Source: WTKG01 sp963735005 (GTDB lineage Bacteria; Actinomycetota; Actinomycetes; Actinomycetales; Demequinaceae). From it: a stretch of DNA of 64,000 nt. Each line of letters starts with the position of its first letter. Positions within the stretch are counted from its first letter, which is position 1. Below are positions 44,281-53,167 of the stretch, piece after piece. The translations under genes were made by a program, and so were the position numbers. The notes under the pieces were generated by a model. It was given only the letters and a program-made list of their open reading frames with translations. It was not told where the DNA came from and ran no database searches. The DNA lies in assembly GCA_963735005.1 (NCBI GenBank), contig CAVTJA010000003.1:193970-257969 (forward strand), in the 5' to 3' direction.

Positions 44281-45408
44281 CTACTCTTGGTCGATTCTAA
44301 TCGCGTCAAGGTACGTCTCCTCGACGCGCGGGGCGACGCTGTCCCAGTCAAACAGCGCGGCGCACGCGCGGGACCGCTCGATGAGCTCCTCACGGGCGTC
44401 GTCGTCGGTCAGCAGGCGGATGATGTGGGCGGCGAGGTCCTCCGGGTCGCCAACCGCGTGGAGCGCCGCAGCGGGCGTCTTGCCCGCGGCCGTGGCGACG
44501 TCGCGGAACGCGGTGAGGTCGCTCGCCACCACTGCGGCGCCCGCGGCCATAGCCTCGACAAGCACGATGCCGAAGCTCTCGCCGCCCAGATTGGGCGCAC
44601 AGTAAATGTCGACCGAGGCCATGAACCGGTGTTTCTCGTGCTCGTCGAGCTCGCCGACCACCTCGGCGCCGGCCTCGAGGCAGCGCTCGCCGGTGCGCTT
44701 GCTGAAGCGCCCGGCCACGAGGAACCGCACGCCCGGAATCCGTTCCTTGACGATCGGAATGGCCGCCAACAAGTCGTCAAGCCCCTTGCGCGGCTCGTCC
44801 ATGCGGCCGAGGATGCCCACCGTCGGGCGGTCCTTGGTGCCCTTCCACTGCGCGCGTGACACTGCATTCGCGAACGGCGCGGTGGACACGCCGTTCGGGA
44901 TCACGTGCGTCGCTGACAGGCGCAGGTGCTCCTGCACCGTGCGGTCGGCGGAGGGCGACACGGCGATCCGGGCGTCGAGCACCTCCATGCTCGGCTTGAT
45001 GAACGGCTTCGACATGCGCATGATGCGCGAGCCGTCGTTGCTGGTGTGGAACGTCGCGACCGTCGGGCCAAGGCGCGCCCACATCGCCAGCAGGCCCACG
45101 GACAGCGCGCCTGGCTCGTGAATGTGCACCACGTCAAAGTTGCCCTCGCGCAGCCACTTGCGCACGCGCGCGGCCGCGAGCAACCCAAACGTCAGCCGGG
45201 CCGTGGCGCCATTGAACCGCAGCGAGAACGACCGCCCGGCACTGTCCACGTGTGCGGGCAGCACCTGGTGCGGAGCTGCTGGCGCGAGCACGCGCACCGT
45301 GTGGCCGCGGTCCATGAGCGCCGCCGCCAGGTCCATGACGTGCAACTGCACGCCGCCCGGGCGGTCGAGCGAATACGGGCAGACGATCCCAATCCTCAAT
45401 CGACCCAC
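44281..45408 (-). CDS. pimA: PimA-like phosphatidylinositol alpha-mannosyltransferase (GT4)
   Basis: Transfers mannose from GDP-mannose to phosphatidylinositol, the first PIM step, on the inner face of the membrane. 375 residues from GTG 45408, which has GAGG five bases upstream; TTG 45399, overlapping the previous stop, is an alternative. GT-B fold: RIGIVCPYSLDRPGGVQLHV at the N-terminus, HIHEPGALSVG, TFHTSNDGS, VGILGRMDEPRKGLDDLL in the second Rossmann domain, and SFGIVLVEAMAAGAAVVASD, the donor-binding E-x7-E region. Directly downstream of the acyltransferase and PI synthase genes, the classical PIM cluster. Confidence 0.9.
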   Translation of the reverse strand: MGRLRIGIVCPYSLDRPGGVQLHVMDLAAALMDRGHTVRVLAPAAPHQVLPAHVDSAGRSFSLRFNGATARLTFGLLAAARVRKWLREGNFDVVHIHEPGALSVGLLAMWARLGPTVATFHTSNDGSRIMRMSKPFIKPSMEVLDARIAVSPSADRTVQEHLRLSATHVIPNGVSTAPFANAVSRAQWKGTKDRPTVGILGRMDEPRKGLDDLLAAIPIVKERIPGVRFLVAGRFSKRTGERCLEAGAEVVGELDEHEKHRFMASVDIYCAPNLGGESFGIVLVEAMAAGAAVVASDLTAFRDVATAAGKTPAAALHAVGDPEDLAAHIIRLLTDDDAREELIERSRACAALFDWDSVAPRVEETYLDAIRIDQE

Positions 45409-46283
45409 CCAAACCTCTGCAGCATGTGCCAGTCCTCGGGGTTGTCGTGAATGCGGTCCGCGAGGAAGCTCGCCCACTCCTGCGTCATGGCGGCCACCTG
45501 TTCCTGCTTGGTGCCCTCAGGCGGGTCGATCTGCGGGCCAAAGTCCATGACGGTGCCCCACCGCGACCTGGCGCGCCAGCGCCTGCCGCCGTACAGCCGC
45601 TCGTAGCGCACGAAAAGCGGATAGAGCGTGTTGCCCGTCGCGATGGCGAGCGCCGCGGGCCCTGGGGCGACCCGAACGTCGTGCCCCCACATCTTGACCG
45701 GCACGCCCGTGCCGCTCAGGTCGCGGTCCGCGAGCAGCGCCATCACGCCTCCGTCGGTCTTGGCGATGCGGATCAGCTGGCGGAACGTCGAGGAGCCCTC
45801 GTTGCCGATGACCGTCATCCCGACCTTCTCGCGGATCGCCACGAACTCGTCGTAGACGTGGCGCGGCTCGAGAACCTCGGCGACGGTGCGCACGAGCCCA
45901 AGGTTGCGGCACGTCCACGCGCCCACGAGGTCCCAGTTTCCGGAGTGCGACAACACCACCACGATGGTGCCCGTCGACGTGATTTCCGTGAGCGCGCGAT
46001 CCATCCCGACGGTGCGCATGCGCGCGTCCATCGCCTTGGGCTTGAGCCGGCCGAGCTCGAGCACCTCGCACCAATAGCGGGCGTACGAGGCCATCCCCTT
46101 GCGGCTGATGCGACGCAGCTTGCGGCCGGACGCGCCGGTCACGCGGTGCAGGTTGTCCTCGAGGCGGCGCACAGCCTTGCCGCGCTTGAGCCACGCTATC
46201 CACGCGCCGAGCCCCGCCGCGAGGCGGATCACCGTGATCGGGGTGAACTTGGCGATCCGGGTTGCGACGAGGAATCCGTTCAC
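45396..46283 (-). CDS. Phosphatidylinositol mannoside acyltransferase (LpxL/HtrB-like)
   Basis: Membrane-associated acyltransferase that acylates the mannose of PIM1/PIM2 (PatA-type role, inferred from the neighbours). 295 residues. The lysophospholipid acyltransferase H-x4-D motif appears as VVLSHSGNWDLVG (about 112-124), and the later block VMALLADRDLSGTGVPVKMWG matches the family. N-terminal hydrophobic stretch FTPITVIRLAAGLGAWIAWL. GTG 46283 begins three bases after the pgsA stop, and its stop overlaps the possible TTG start of pimA. Confidence 0.88.
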   Translation of the reverse strand: MNGFLVATRIAKFTPITVIRLAAGLGAWIAWLKRGKAVRRLEDNLHRVTGASGRKLRRISRKGMASYARYWCEVLELGRLKPKAMDARMRTVGMDRALTEITSTGTIVVVLSHSGNWDLVGAWTCRNLGLVRTVAEVLEPRHVYDEFVAIREKVGMTVIGNEGSSTFRQLIRIAKTDGGVMALLADRDLSGTGVPVKMWGHDVRVAPGPAALAIATGNTLYPLFVRYERLYGGRRWRARSRWGTVMDFGPQIDPPEGTKQEQVAAMTQEWASFLADRIHDNPEDWHMLQRFGWVD

Positions 46284-46286
46284 GGG

Positions 46287-46910
46287 CTACTCTCCCGCCG
46301 GCGGCAGCGCCGGGTCTTCGCGGCTGGCCTTCGCGACCTGCAGCGAGCGCTGCACGACGGTGATGGCGGCAGCCAGCGCGAGCGCGAAGAGCCCGTAGGT
46401 CATCACGGCCTGCGGCGCGCCCACCCCAATGGCGATGCCCAAGATGCCGATGGCCACTAGGCGGTCCGAGCGCTCCGCGATCCCGGCCTTTGCCTCGATC
46501 CCGAGGCCCTCGGCCCTGGCGCGCGCGTACGGCACGAACGAGCCGAGGATGAGGGCGAGCAACGCGGCGGTCGCCGTCAGCCGGTCGATGTCGAAGTAAT
46601 ACCAGGCGAGCGTGCCGAAGATCGCGGCGTCGACGACGCGGTCGAGCGTCGAGTCGAGGAAGGCGCCGAACCGGGATGTCTTGCCGCTCAGGCGCGCCAT
46701 GGTGCCGTCGAGCATGTCCGTGAACGCGAAAGCGGTGATCGCGATCACGGCGGCGAGGATTTGGCCGCGCGGGACGAACCACAGGGCCGATGCCACGGCG
46801 CCGAATGCGCCAAACATCGTCACCCCGTTTGGCGTCGCGCCCAGGCGCAGCAGCCCCTTCGCGGGCGCCTTCCACAGTTTTGCCATGAGGGGCCGTAGGC
46901 CACCAAGCAT
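46287..46910 (-). CDS. pgsA: Phosphatidylinositol phosphate synthase-type CDP-alcohol phosphatidyltransferase
   Basis: Joins CDP-diacylglycerol to an inositol (phosphate) head group to start PI synthesis. From ATG 46910 it is 207 residues with about six helices. The CDP-alcohol signature is complete: DMLDGTMARLSGKTSRFGAF followed by LDSTLD (about 64-90), including all Asp, Gly and Arg positions. Head-group choice is inferred from the acyltransferase and PimA neighbours; a phosphatidylglycerol-type enzyme is possible but less likely. The start shares one base with the HIT gene stop (TGATG). Confidence 0.88.
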   Translation of the reverse strand: MLGGLRPLMAKLWKAPAKGLLRLGATPNGVTMFGAFGAVASALWFVPRGQILAAVIAITAFAFTDMLDGTMARLSGKTSRFGAFLDSTLDRVVDAAIFGTLAWYYFDIDRLTATAALLALILGSFVPYARARAEGLGIEAKAGIAERSDRLVAIGILGIAIGVGAPQAVMTYGLFALALAAAITVVQRSLQVAKASREDPALPPAGE

Positions 46911-47461
46911 CAGTCTTCCTCCGCCCAGGCCGCGTGCACGCGGCTCCACGTGTCACCGAGAAGTTCGGGCACGGCCTTGGTCTTGCCAATAATCGGCAGG
47001 AAATTCGCGTCACCGATCCATCGCGGGACGACGTGCTGGTGAAGGTGCTCGGCGATGCCTGCGCCTCCCACCATGCCCTGGTTCATGCCCACGTTGAAGC
47101 CCTTCGCTCCCGACAGCTTGGCGAGCACGCGCATGGCCCTCTGGGTCATCACGCCCATCTCGTCGCGCTCCGCGTCCGTGGCGTCGGTGTACATCGCGAC
47201 GTGCCGGTACGGGCACACCATGAGGTGGCCCGGGTTGTACGGGTAGAGGTTGAGGATCGCGAAGCAATGCTCGCCGCGGGCAACCACGAGCCGCGCCTCG
47301 TCGTCAACCGCCTCGATTCCGCAAAACGGGCAGCCGCCGTCCGGCGTCTTGGCGTCGCGCGCCGATGCGTCCTTCACGTACGCCATCCGGTGCGGCGTCC
47401 AGAGGCGTTCGAAGCCGTCCGGCTCCCCGCCCATCATTTCCGAATCGACGACGTCGGCCAT
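46910..47461 (-). CDS. HIT-family nucleotide hydrolase/phosphorylase
   Basis: Histidine-triad protein; in actinobacteria this gene is usually annotated as a diadenosine tetraphosphate (AP4A) phosphorylase-like enzyme. 183 residues. The triad reads EHLHQHVVPRW (about 139-149), with LNLYPYNPGHLMVCPYRH (about 71-88). An N-terminal CPFC and a later His suggest a zinc site. Located two bases after thrS and coupled to pgsA. The real substrate cannot be told from sequence. Confidence 0.9.
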   Translation of the reverse strand: MADVVDSEMMGGEPDGFERLWTPHRMAYVKDASARDAKTPDGGCPFCGIEAVDDEARLVVARGEHCFAILNLYPYNPGHLMVCPYRHVAMYTDATDAERDEMGVMTQRAMRVLAKLSGAKGFNVGMNQGMVGGAGIAEHLHQHVVPRWIGDANFLPIIGKTKAVPELLGDTWSRVHAAWAEED

Positions 47462-47463
47462 GC

Positions 47464-49458
47464 CTACACCTGGACCCTTGTCTCGATGGCGGTCACGATG
47501 CGCTTGATCGCGTCCGCGACGGGGATCTGGTTGTCCTGGCTGCCGTCGCGGTACCGGAACGACACGGCGCCCGCCTCTTGGTCCTCACCGCCCGCGATGA
47601 GCACGAACGGCACCTTGTCCTTTGACGCGTTCCTGATCTTCTTGGGGAAGCGCTCGTCGGAGTCGTCGAGTTCCACGCGCACGCCCGCCGCGCGCAACTG
47701 CGCCAGCACGTCGCCTAGGTAGTCGTTGAAGGCCTCCGCCACCGGCACGCCGAGCACCTGCACGGGCGCGAGCCACGCGGGGAACGCGCCGGCGTAGTGC
47801 TCGGTGAGGATCGCGAAGAAGCGCTCGATGGAGCCGAACAGCGCGCGGTGGATCATCACCGGGCGCTGGCGCGTGCCGTCCGCCGCCGTGTATTCGAGCT
47901 CGAAGCGCTCGGGCAGGTTGAAGTCCAACTGGATGGTGGACATCTGCCAGGAACGGCCGATCGCGTCGCGGGTCTGCACCGAAATCTTGGGGCCGTAGAA
48001 CGCCGCGCCCTCCGGGTCCGCCACCAGTTCGAGGCCGGACTCCTCGCCGACCGCGCGTAGAGTCTCGGTCGCCTCTTCCCAGATTTCGTCGGAGCCGACT
48101 GACTTGTTGGGGTCCCGCGTGGACAGTTCGAGGTAGAAGTCCTCGAGGCCGTAATCCTTGAGCAGGTCGAGCACGAAGTTCAGGGTCCTGGCGAGCTCGC
48201 TCTTCATCTGGTCGCGGGTGCAGTAAATGTGGGCGTCGTCCTGCGTAAAGCCGCGCGCGCGGGTGAGGCCGTGCACGACGCCAGACTTCTCGTTGCGGTA
48301 TACGGTGCCGAACTCGAACAGCCGCAGCGGCAGCTCGCGGTAGGAGCGCCCGCGGGAGCGGAAGATCAGGTTGTGCATCGGGCAGTTCATGGGCTTGAGG
48401 TAGTAGTCCTGGCCCTGCTTGGTGACGTTGCCGGCCTCGTCGCGCTCCTCGTCCATCTGCATGGGCGGGTACATGCCGTCCGCGTACCAGTCGAGGTGGC
48501 CGGAGGTCTCGAACAGCTGCGCCTTGGTGGCGTGCGGGGTGTAGACGAACTCGTAGCCCTCGGCAATGTGGCGCGCGCGCGAGTACTCCTCCATCTCGTT
48601 GCGGATGACGCCGCCCTTGGGGTGGAACACCGCGAGGCCCGAGCCGATCTCGTCGGGGAACGAGAACAGGTCCATCTCCTGGCCGAGCTTGCGGTGGTCG
48701 CGCCGCTCCGCCTCCTGGAGGCGGGTCTTGTACGCGGTCAACTCGTCCTTGGTAGGCCACGCGGTGCCGTAAACGCGCTGCAGGCTCGCGAGCGCCTGGT
48801 TGCCGCGCCAGTATGCGGCTGACGCGCGCATGATCGACCACCCGTTCGCGAGCAACTTGGTGCTCGGGATGTGCGGGCCCCGGCAGAGGTCCTTCCAGAC
48901 GGTCCCGCCCTGCCGGTTGAGGTTGTCGTAGATGGTCAGCTGGCCGGCGCCGACCTCCACTGACGCGCCGTCGTCGCCCGAGCCGCCCTTGTCGGCAATC
49001 AGCTCGCACTTGAAGGGCTCATGGGCGAGCTCGGCAAGCGCCTCCGCGTCCGTGACCTCGCGGCGGCGGAACCCCTGGCCCTCCTTGACGATGCGCTGCA
49101 TCGCCTTCTCGATCGCCTTGAGGTCCTCGGGGGTGAAGGGCTCTTCCACCTGGAAGTCGTAGTAGAAGCCGTTCTCGATGGGCGGGCCGATGCCGAGCTT
49201 GGCGTCCGGGCGCAGCTGCTGGACGGCCTGCGCGGCCACGTGCGCGCACGAGTGGCGCAGCACCATCAGGCCGTCGGGCGAGTCGATCGTCACCGCCTCA
49301 ACGGCGTCGCCGTCGGCCAACTCGCGGGCCAGGTCGCGCAGCTCTCCAGCGACCCTCATGACCACGACGTCCCGGCGGTCGGCGAACACGTCGGTGCCCG
49401 TCGTCCCGGCATCGAGCTTCCGCTCGTCGCCGTCGATGGTCACGTTGATGCTGGCCAC
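47464..49458 (-). CDS. thrS: Threonyl-tRNA synthetase
   Basis: Charges tRNA-Thr. 664 residues: TGS domain (1-60), editing domain with HSCAHVAAQAVQQL (HxxxH) and its later Cys/His block, class II core with LKPMNCPMHNLIFRSRGRSY (zinc Cys and His), motif 2 GTVYRNEKSGVVHGLTRARG, and the C-terminal anticodon domain (VLGVPVAEAFNDYLGDVLAQL). GTG 49458. Its upstream leader contains a large inverted repeat (separate entry). Heads the thrS-HIT-pgsA-acyltransferase-pimA run. Confidence 0.97.
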   Translation of the reverse strand: MASINVTIDGDERKLDAGTTGTDVFADRRDVVVMRVAGELRDLARELADGDAVEAVTIDSPDGLMVLRHSCAHVAAQAVQQLRPDAKLGIGPPIENGFYYDFQVEEPFTPEDLKAIEKAMQRIVKEGQGFRRREVTDAEALAELAHEPFKCELIADKGGSGDDGASVEVGAGQLTIYDNLNRQGGTVWKDLCRGPHIPSTKLLANGWSIMRASAAYWRGNQALASLQRVYGTAWPTKDELTAYKTRLQEAERRDHRKLGQEMDLFSFPDEIGSGLAVFHPKGGVIRNEMEEYSRARHIAEGYEFVYTPHATKAQLFETSGHLDWYADGMYPPMQMDEERDEAGNVTKQGQDYYLKPMNCPMHNLIFRSRGRSYRELPLRLFEFGTVYRNEKSGVVHGLTRARGFTQDDAHIYCTRDQMKSELARTLNFVLDLLKDYGLEDFYLELSTRDPNKSVGSDEIWEEATETLRAVGEESGLELVADPEGAAFYGPKISVQTRDAIGRSWQMSTIQLDFNLPERFELEYTAADGTRQRPVMIHRALFGSIERFFAILTEHYAGAFPAWLAPVQVLGVPVAEAFNDYLGDVLAQLRAAGVRVELDDSDERFPKKIRNASKDKVPFVLIAGGEDQEAGAVSFRYRDGSQDNQIPVADAIKRIVTAIETRVQV

Positions 49459-49481
49459 GGAAAGTCCTCTCGAAGTGCGCT

Positions 49482-49534
49482 GGCGGCCGGAAGGTCTTGC
49501 GGCCAGTCACGATGCTACCGAGGTTCCGGCCGCC
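49482..49534 (-). promoter_or_regulatory. Stem-loop in the thrS leader
   Basis: GGCGGCCGGAA (49482-49492) and TTCCGGCCGCC (49524-49534) form a perfect 11-bp inverted repeat around 31 bases, starting 23 bases upstream of the thrS GTG. No T-box antiterminator consensus (TGGNACCGCG) is present. It may be a translational operator or attenuator for thrS, but no experiment supports that here. Confidence 0.45.
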
Positions 49535-49537
49535 GGA

Positions 49538-49562
49538 CGCCTCGCGAGGCGGGCCTAGGCCC
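49538..49562. repeat. Two adjoining perfect palindromes between thrS and the divergent gene
   Basis: CGCCTCGCGAGGCG (49538-49551) and GGGCCTAGGCCC (49551-49562) are perfect palindromes sharing one base. They lie in the 196-base divergent gap. Possible operator or transcription-boundary structure; GC-rich DNA makes such palindromes more likely by chance, but two abutting ones of 14 and 12 bp are notable. Confidence 0.4.
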
Positions 49563-49654
49563 AGAAGTTCCCCTGCATCGGCGCTTCCGGAGGCCTGCAA
49601 CGAACGGCCCGCCTCCGGTACGCTCATCCGAGCACGTCTACAAAGGAGAATGCA

Positions 49655-50482
49655 GTGGCCGACAAGCCCAAGAAGAAGGTCGTTCGCGCCGAACCGGCAG
49701 CGAGCTCAAAGTCCACCAAGTCATCGAAGTCTTCCGGCGCGACCAAGGCGGAGTGGAAGCCCACCGCCGAGGCCAAGGGCAAGGCAACCCAGCTGCGCAT
49801 CTTCGCGTGGATCCTGTGGATTCTCGCGATCGCTGGCGAGGCCTACGCCATCTTCTTCATCCTGAAGAAGAACGAGCCGAACATGACGATGCTGTACATC
49901 GCGATCGGCGTCATCGCCGTCCTCGCGTTCGTCGGCAACATCCTGTGGAAGAACGCCAACAAGCTTGACCCGGCGCACCGGTCCGAGCCGTTCAAGTTCT
50001 GGGTGCAGAACCAGCTGGGCGCGATCATCACGCTGATCGCGTTCCTGCCGCTGATCATCTTCATCCTCATGAACAAGGACATCTCGCAGAAGGACAAGAC
50101 CATCGCGACCATCGTGGCCGCAGTGGTCGGCGCCATCGTCCTGTTCGGGTCTGGCATCACCTACAACTCGCCTTCGGTCGAGAAGCAGACCGCCCTCATT
50201 GAGGACCTCACGGGTGGCGACTACGTCTACTGGACCAAGTCCGGCGAGGTCTACCACCTGTGCGACTCCGTGTCCGCCGTGAACCTTGACTCGGCCGACG
50301 GCCAGATCTACGAGGGTTCCGTCGGCAAGGCGTTCGACGAGGGCAAGAGCCGCCTCACTTTGCAGGTCGAGTCCGAGCTCAACCAGTGCGGCTACCCGGT
50401 CCCGGAGAACATCGACGCGATCGTCGAGGAGGTCCGCCACCAGGCTGACGCCGAGGACGCCGAGATGGCGCCCGCCGAGTAG
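49655..50482 (+). CDS. Multi-pass membrane protein of unknown function
   Basis: 275 residues. A Lys/Ser-rich cytoplasmic N-terminus (about 45 residues) precedes four hydrophobic segments: IFAWILWILAIAGEAYAIFF, MLYIAIGVIAVLAFVGNIL, LGAIITLIAFLPLIIFILM and TIATIVAAVVGAIVLFGSG. The C-terminal 100 residues are acidic and soluble, with two Cys (HLCDSV and NQCGYP) that could be paired. No family recognised; similar genes occur in Micrococcales as hypothetical proteins. GTG 49655 has GGAG seven bases upstream. A strong hairpin follows the stop. Confidence 0.85.
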   Translation: MADKPKKKVVRAEPAASSKSTKSSKSSGATKAEWKPTAEAKGKATQLRIFAWILWILAIAGEAYAIFFILKKNEPNMTMLYIAIGVIAVLAFVGNILWKNANKLDPAHRSEPFKFWVQNQLGAIITLIAFLPLIIFILMNKDISQKDKTIATIVAAVVGAIVLFGSGITYNSPSVEKQTALIEDLTGGDYVYWTKSGEVYHLCDSVSAVNLDSADGQIYEGSVGKAFDEGKSRLTLQVESELNQCGYPVPENIDAIVEEVRHQADAEDAEMAPAE

Positions 50483-50503
50483 TTCCAGCTCTATACGCCT
50501 TCA

Positions 50504-50534
50504 GGCCCGGCCCGCGTCCAGCGCGGGTCGGGCC
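50504..50534. terminator. Bidirectional hairpin terminator
   Basis: GGCCCGGCCCGCG (50504-50516) pairs with CGCGGGTCGGGCC (50522-50534), 13 pairs with one G-T wobble and a 5-base loop, followed on the plus strand by CGTTTGCGTTG. It lies between the convergent membrane-protein and antiporter genes and can serve both. Confidence 0.8.
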
Positions 50535-50558
50535 CGTTTGCGTTGTTGCGCGAGGAGG

Positions 50559-52130
50559 CTACTCCGAGTCCCGCACGGCCCTGCTCTCGACCTCGGACAG
50601 CACGTCGTCTGCGGCCTCCGCACTGAAGTGGCCACGGTGCCTCGCCTCGATGACCACGTCCCGCTCGACCTCGGCGGCGCGCCTCAGCAAGTCCTCCACG
50701 GCGCGCTGGTCGCCCGGGTCGTCCTCGACGTCCTCGGCGCCGTGGCGCGCTGTCATGAGCGCGTCGTGGGACGCGAGGTAGCCCTCATATTGCAGGACGA
50801 CGGCGTTGCGTACACGCTCCGGAATTTCACTTGTGTCGTTGCGCACGGCCTCGAGCGCGGCCGAGGTGGCGCGCCTGCGCAGCCGCTGGGTCTCGTCGAC
50901 AAGGTCCACGTCGCTGCCCACCTTGAGCTTGCGCACCAGCGGGCCAAGGGTGAGGCCCTGGACCACCAGCGTCACCAAGACGGCGGCCAGCCCGACGAAC
51001 ACGATCGTGCTGCGTTCGGAGAACGGCTCGCCCCCGACCGCCGCGGGCAACGCGAGCGCGGCGGCGACCGTCACGACGCCTCGCATCCCCGCCCACGCGG
51101 TCACAAACGTCTCACGGCTGCCAACCGGCGTGGCCTCGGTCGATCGCCGGCGCCGGCGGAGGTTCGACAGCCACACGGCTGGAATCAGCCACGCGAACCG
51201 CAGCACCACGAGCGTCCCCACGACGGTCGCGGCGAGCCCGATCGCATCCGCCTGTGGCGGCTCGGACCGAAGCACCGCGGTCAGCTCGAAGCCGATGAAC
51301 ACGAACACGAGGCTGGTGATGATGTAGTCCGCGTAACGCCATACGGCGCGGCCAAGCAGCCAACCGCCGGACGTGATCGCCGTGTGGCTGTACGTGCGCA
51401 GGTAGAGCCCAAGCCCCAGCACCGCGAGCACGCCCGAGCCCCCAAAGTGATCGGCGGCCAGGTACACCACGAACGGGGCGGCGAGCGTCACCGTCGTCTC
51501 GGGCGCGGCAAGGTGGAGCCGCGCGAGCGCGAACGTCGTCAGCCAGCCCGCGCCGATGCCCACGCCAGCGCCCACGACGAGCGCGAGCACCAGGTCCGTC
51601 CCCAGCTTGGCGCCGGAAAGCTCGCCCGCCAACACGGCGCCAATCGCGACCTTGTAGAGCACGAGCGCGGTGGCGTCGTTGAACATACCCTCGCCCTCGA
51701 GCACGGTGACCAGGCGGCCGGGCAGACGCAGTCGGCGGGCGACGGCGGTTGCCGCCACCGGGTCGGGCGGCGACACGATCGCGCCAAGCACAAAGGCGGG
51801 CGCCCAGCCCATGCCGAACGCGTGCGCGACCACAGCGACGGCGGCGGCGGTTGCCACGGTGAGCCCCACCGCGAGCACAAGGATCGGCCGCGCGTTCTCG
51901 CGGAACTCGCGGGCGGTGGCACGCTGGGTGGCCGCGAACAGCAGCGGCGGCAGCACCAGCGGCAGAATCATGTCCGAGTCAACTTCGAGCAGCGGCAACC
52001 CGGGCACGAGCGGCACCAACAGCCCAAAGATGGTGAGCAGGACCGGCAGCGGAATGCGCCACTTGTCCGCGAGCGGCGTCAACACCACTACCCCTGCGAT
52101 CAGAACGCCAACCAGCACAATCGTGCCCAC
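50559..52130 (-). CDS. Na+/H+ antiporter (CPA1/NhaP-type)
   Basis: Monovalent cation/proton antiporter with about 12 helices and a cytoplasmic C-terminal region of about 110 residues. Ion-binding motifs: LGAIVSPPDPVAATAVARR (the ND/DD-type region, about 115-133) and EGEGMFNDATALVLYK (Asn-Asp pair, about 143-158). AGMRGVVTVAAALALP matches helix 10-11 of CPA1. GTG 52130 (523 residues) has AGGGGG four bases upstream; ATG 52160 adds ten residues with a poor ribosome site. The canonical EGESLLNDGTA is changed to EGEGMFNDATA. Confidence 0.9.
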   Translation of the reverse strand: MGTIVLVGVLIAGVVVLTPLADKWRIPLPVLLTIFGLLVPLVPGLPLLEVDSDMILPLVLPPLLFAATQRATAREFRENARPILVLAVGLTVATAAAVAVVAHAFGMGWAPAFVLGAIVSPPDPVAATAVARRLRLPGRLVTVLEGEGMFNDATALVLYKVAIGAVLAGELSGAKLGTDLVLALVVGAGVGIGAGWLTTFALARLHLAAPETTVTLAAPFVVYLAADHFGGSGVLAVLGLGLYLRTYSHTAITSGGWLLGRAVWRYADYIITSLVFVFIGFELTAVLRSEPPQADAIGLAATVVGTLVVLRFAWLIPAVWLSNLRRRRRSTEATPVGSRETFVTAWAGMRGVVTVAAALALPAAVGGEPFSERSTIVFVGLAAVLVTLVVQGLTLGPLVRKLKVGSDVDLVDETQRLRRRATSAALEAVRNDTSEIPERVRNAVVLQYEGYLASHDALMTARHGAEDVEDDPGDQRAVEDLLRRAAEVERDVVIEARHRGHFSAEAADDVLSEVESRAVRDSE

Positions 52131-52202
52131 AGTGCCCCCTTCAGAACGACTTTGGCCCATCTAATCACTTGGGCATCAGCCGCGCAGGGACAATTTCAAT
52201 GG

Positions 52203-52274
52203 TGGGCGATACTGGGATCGAACCAGTGACCTCTTCCGTGTGAAGGAAGCGCGCTACCGCTGCGCCAATCGCCC
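52203..52274 (-). tRNA. tRNA-Val (CAC)
   Basis: Cloverleaf on the minus strand: acceptor GGGCGAT / ATCGCCC with discriminator A, D-arm with GCGCAGCGGTAGCGC, anticodon stem CTTCC/GGAAG around TTCACAC (anticodon CAC), T-arm CTGGTTCGATCCCAG. CCA is encoded (52202-52200). Differs from the Val(GAC) gene at 54551 at only two bases, both in the anticodon loop. Confidence 0.97.
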
Positions 52275-52294
52275 GTCGGCTGGAAATACTACCC

Positions 52295-53167
52295 TCATCT
52301 GGCGCGGGGCGGCGCCGGGTCGGGATCGGCATCCGCACTTGCCTCGTAGACCTTTCGCAACTGCGCGAGCAGCGGCCCCGGCTGCACCTCGGTGCCGTCG
52401 AGCGAGGTGACCATCTGGACGCCACGCGTCACTGAACTCACGGCTGCGAAGGCGCGCCCGCGTAGCACCTCGTCCAAGACGCTCATGTCCAGCTCGCCCG
52501 GCGCGGCGACGCGCAGCGGCAGCCCGGCCCCCACGCCCCACTCGAGAGCGAGCCCGCGCGCGATTCCCGGCAGGCACCCGGACGCGAGCGGCGGCGTCAG
52601 GATCTCGCCGTCCTGCTCGATGAACACGTTTGTCGAGGTGCCCTCGCACAGGTGGCCGTGGGTGTTGGGCAGGAGAGCCTCGTCGCCGCCGTGCTGGACC
52701 GCGTATTCGTGCATCATCACGTTCTCGATATACGACGTGACCTTGACGCCCGCGACCGGCGAGCGTTCGTTGCGCCGCCACGGCGCCCGCACGGCCTTGC
52801 ACGTGCGCGGCCTGACGCCTGGTGCCCCAGCGACGATCACGGTGGGCGCACCGACGGCACGGCCAAGCCCGAGCGGCGCGTCGCCGGACGACACGGTGAC
52901 GCGCAGGCGCGCCAGCTTGCCTTCGCCCGCGGCGATGACCTCGTGGATCCCCGCGCGCACGACGTCCAACTTCACGGGCGGCAGCTTGACGCGCTCGAGC
53001 GAGTACTCGAGGCGGGCCAGGTGGCGGGTGATCGCGAACGGCTGGTTGTTCCTGATTGCGATGGTCTCGAACACCCCGTCGCCCACGGTGAAGCCGTGAT
53101 TGAGCGCGGACAATAGCGGTTCGTTGGCGGCGCGGATGCGACCGCCCGACCAGACGATCGCGCTCAT
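52295..53167 (-). CDS. pabC: Aminodeoxychorismate lyase / class IV PLP aminotransferase
   Basis: Releases p-aminobenzoate from aminodeoxychorismate for folate synthesis. 290 residues, fold-type IV. LNHGFTVGDGVFETIAI (about 23-39) is the family block; the PLP lysine is in VAGVKVTSYIEN (about 144-150), and SGCLPGIARGLALE follows near 200. ATG 53167 overlaps the pabB stop by four bases, which supports PabC over a branched-chain or D-amino acid aminotransferase, though that cannot be excluded. Confidence 0.87.
   Translation of the reverse strand: MSAIVWSGGRIRAANEPLLSALNHGFTVGDGVFETIAIRNNQPFAITRHLARLEYSLERVKLPPVKLDVVRAGIHEVIAAGEGKLARLRVTVSSGDAPLGLGRAVGAPTVIVAGAPGVRPRTCKAVRAPWRRNERSPVAGVKVTSYIENVMMHEYAVQHGGDEALLPNTHGHLCEGTSTNVFIEQDGEILTPPLASGCLPGIARGLALEWGVGAGLPLRVAAPGELDMSVLDEVLRGRAFAAVSSVTRGVQMVTSLDGTEVQPGPLLAQLRKVYEASADADPDPAPPRAR

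Noticed and set aside
42816..44393. PdxS-Nudix fusion protein
   Set aside because: The PdxS C-terminus is intact in the adjacent frame and ends two bases before a separate Nudix start.
49459..49654. T-box riboswitch upstream of thrS
   Set aside because: No TGGNACCGCG antiterminator motif or specifier-loop layout; only simple inverted repeats are present.
50286..52229. 647-codon plus-strand frame opposite the antiporter gene
   Set aside because: Arg/His-rich shadow; the minus strand encodes a clear 12-helix CPA1 antiporter.
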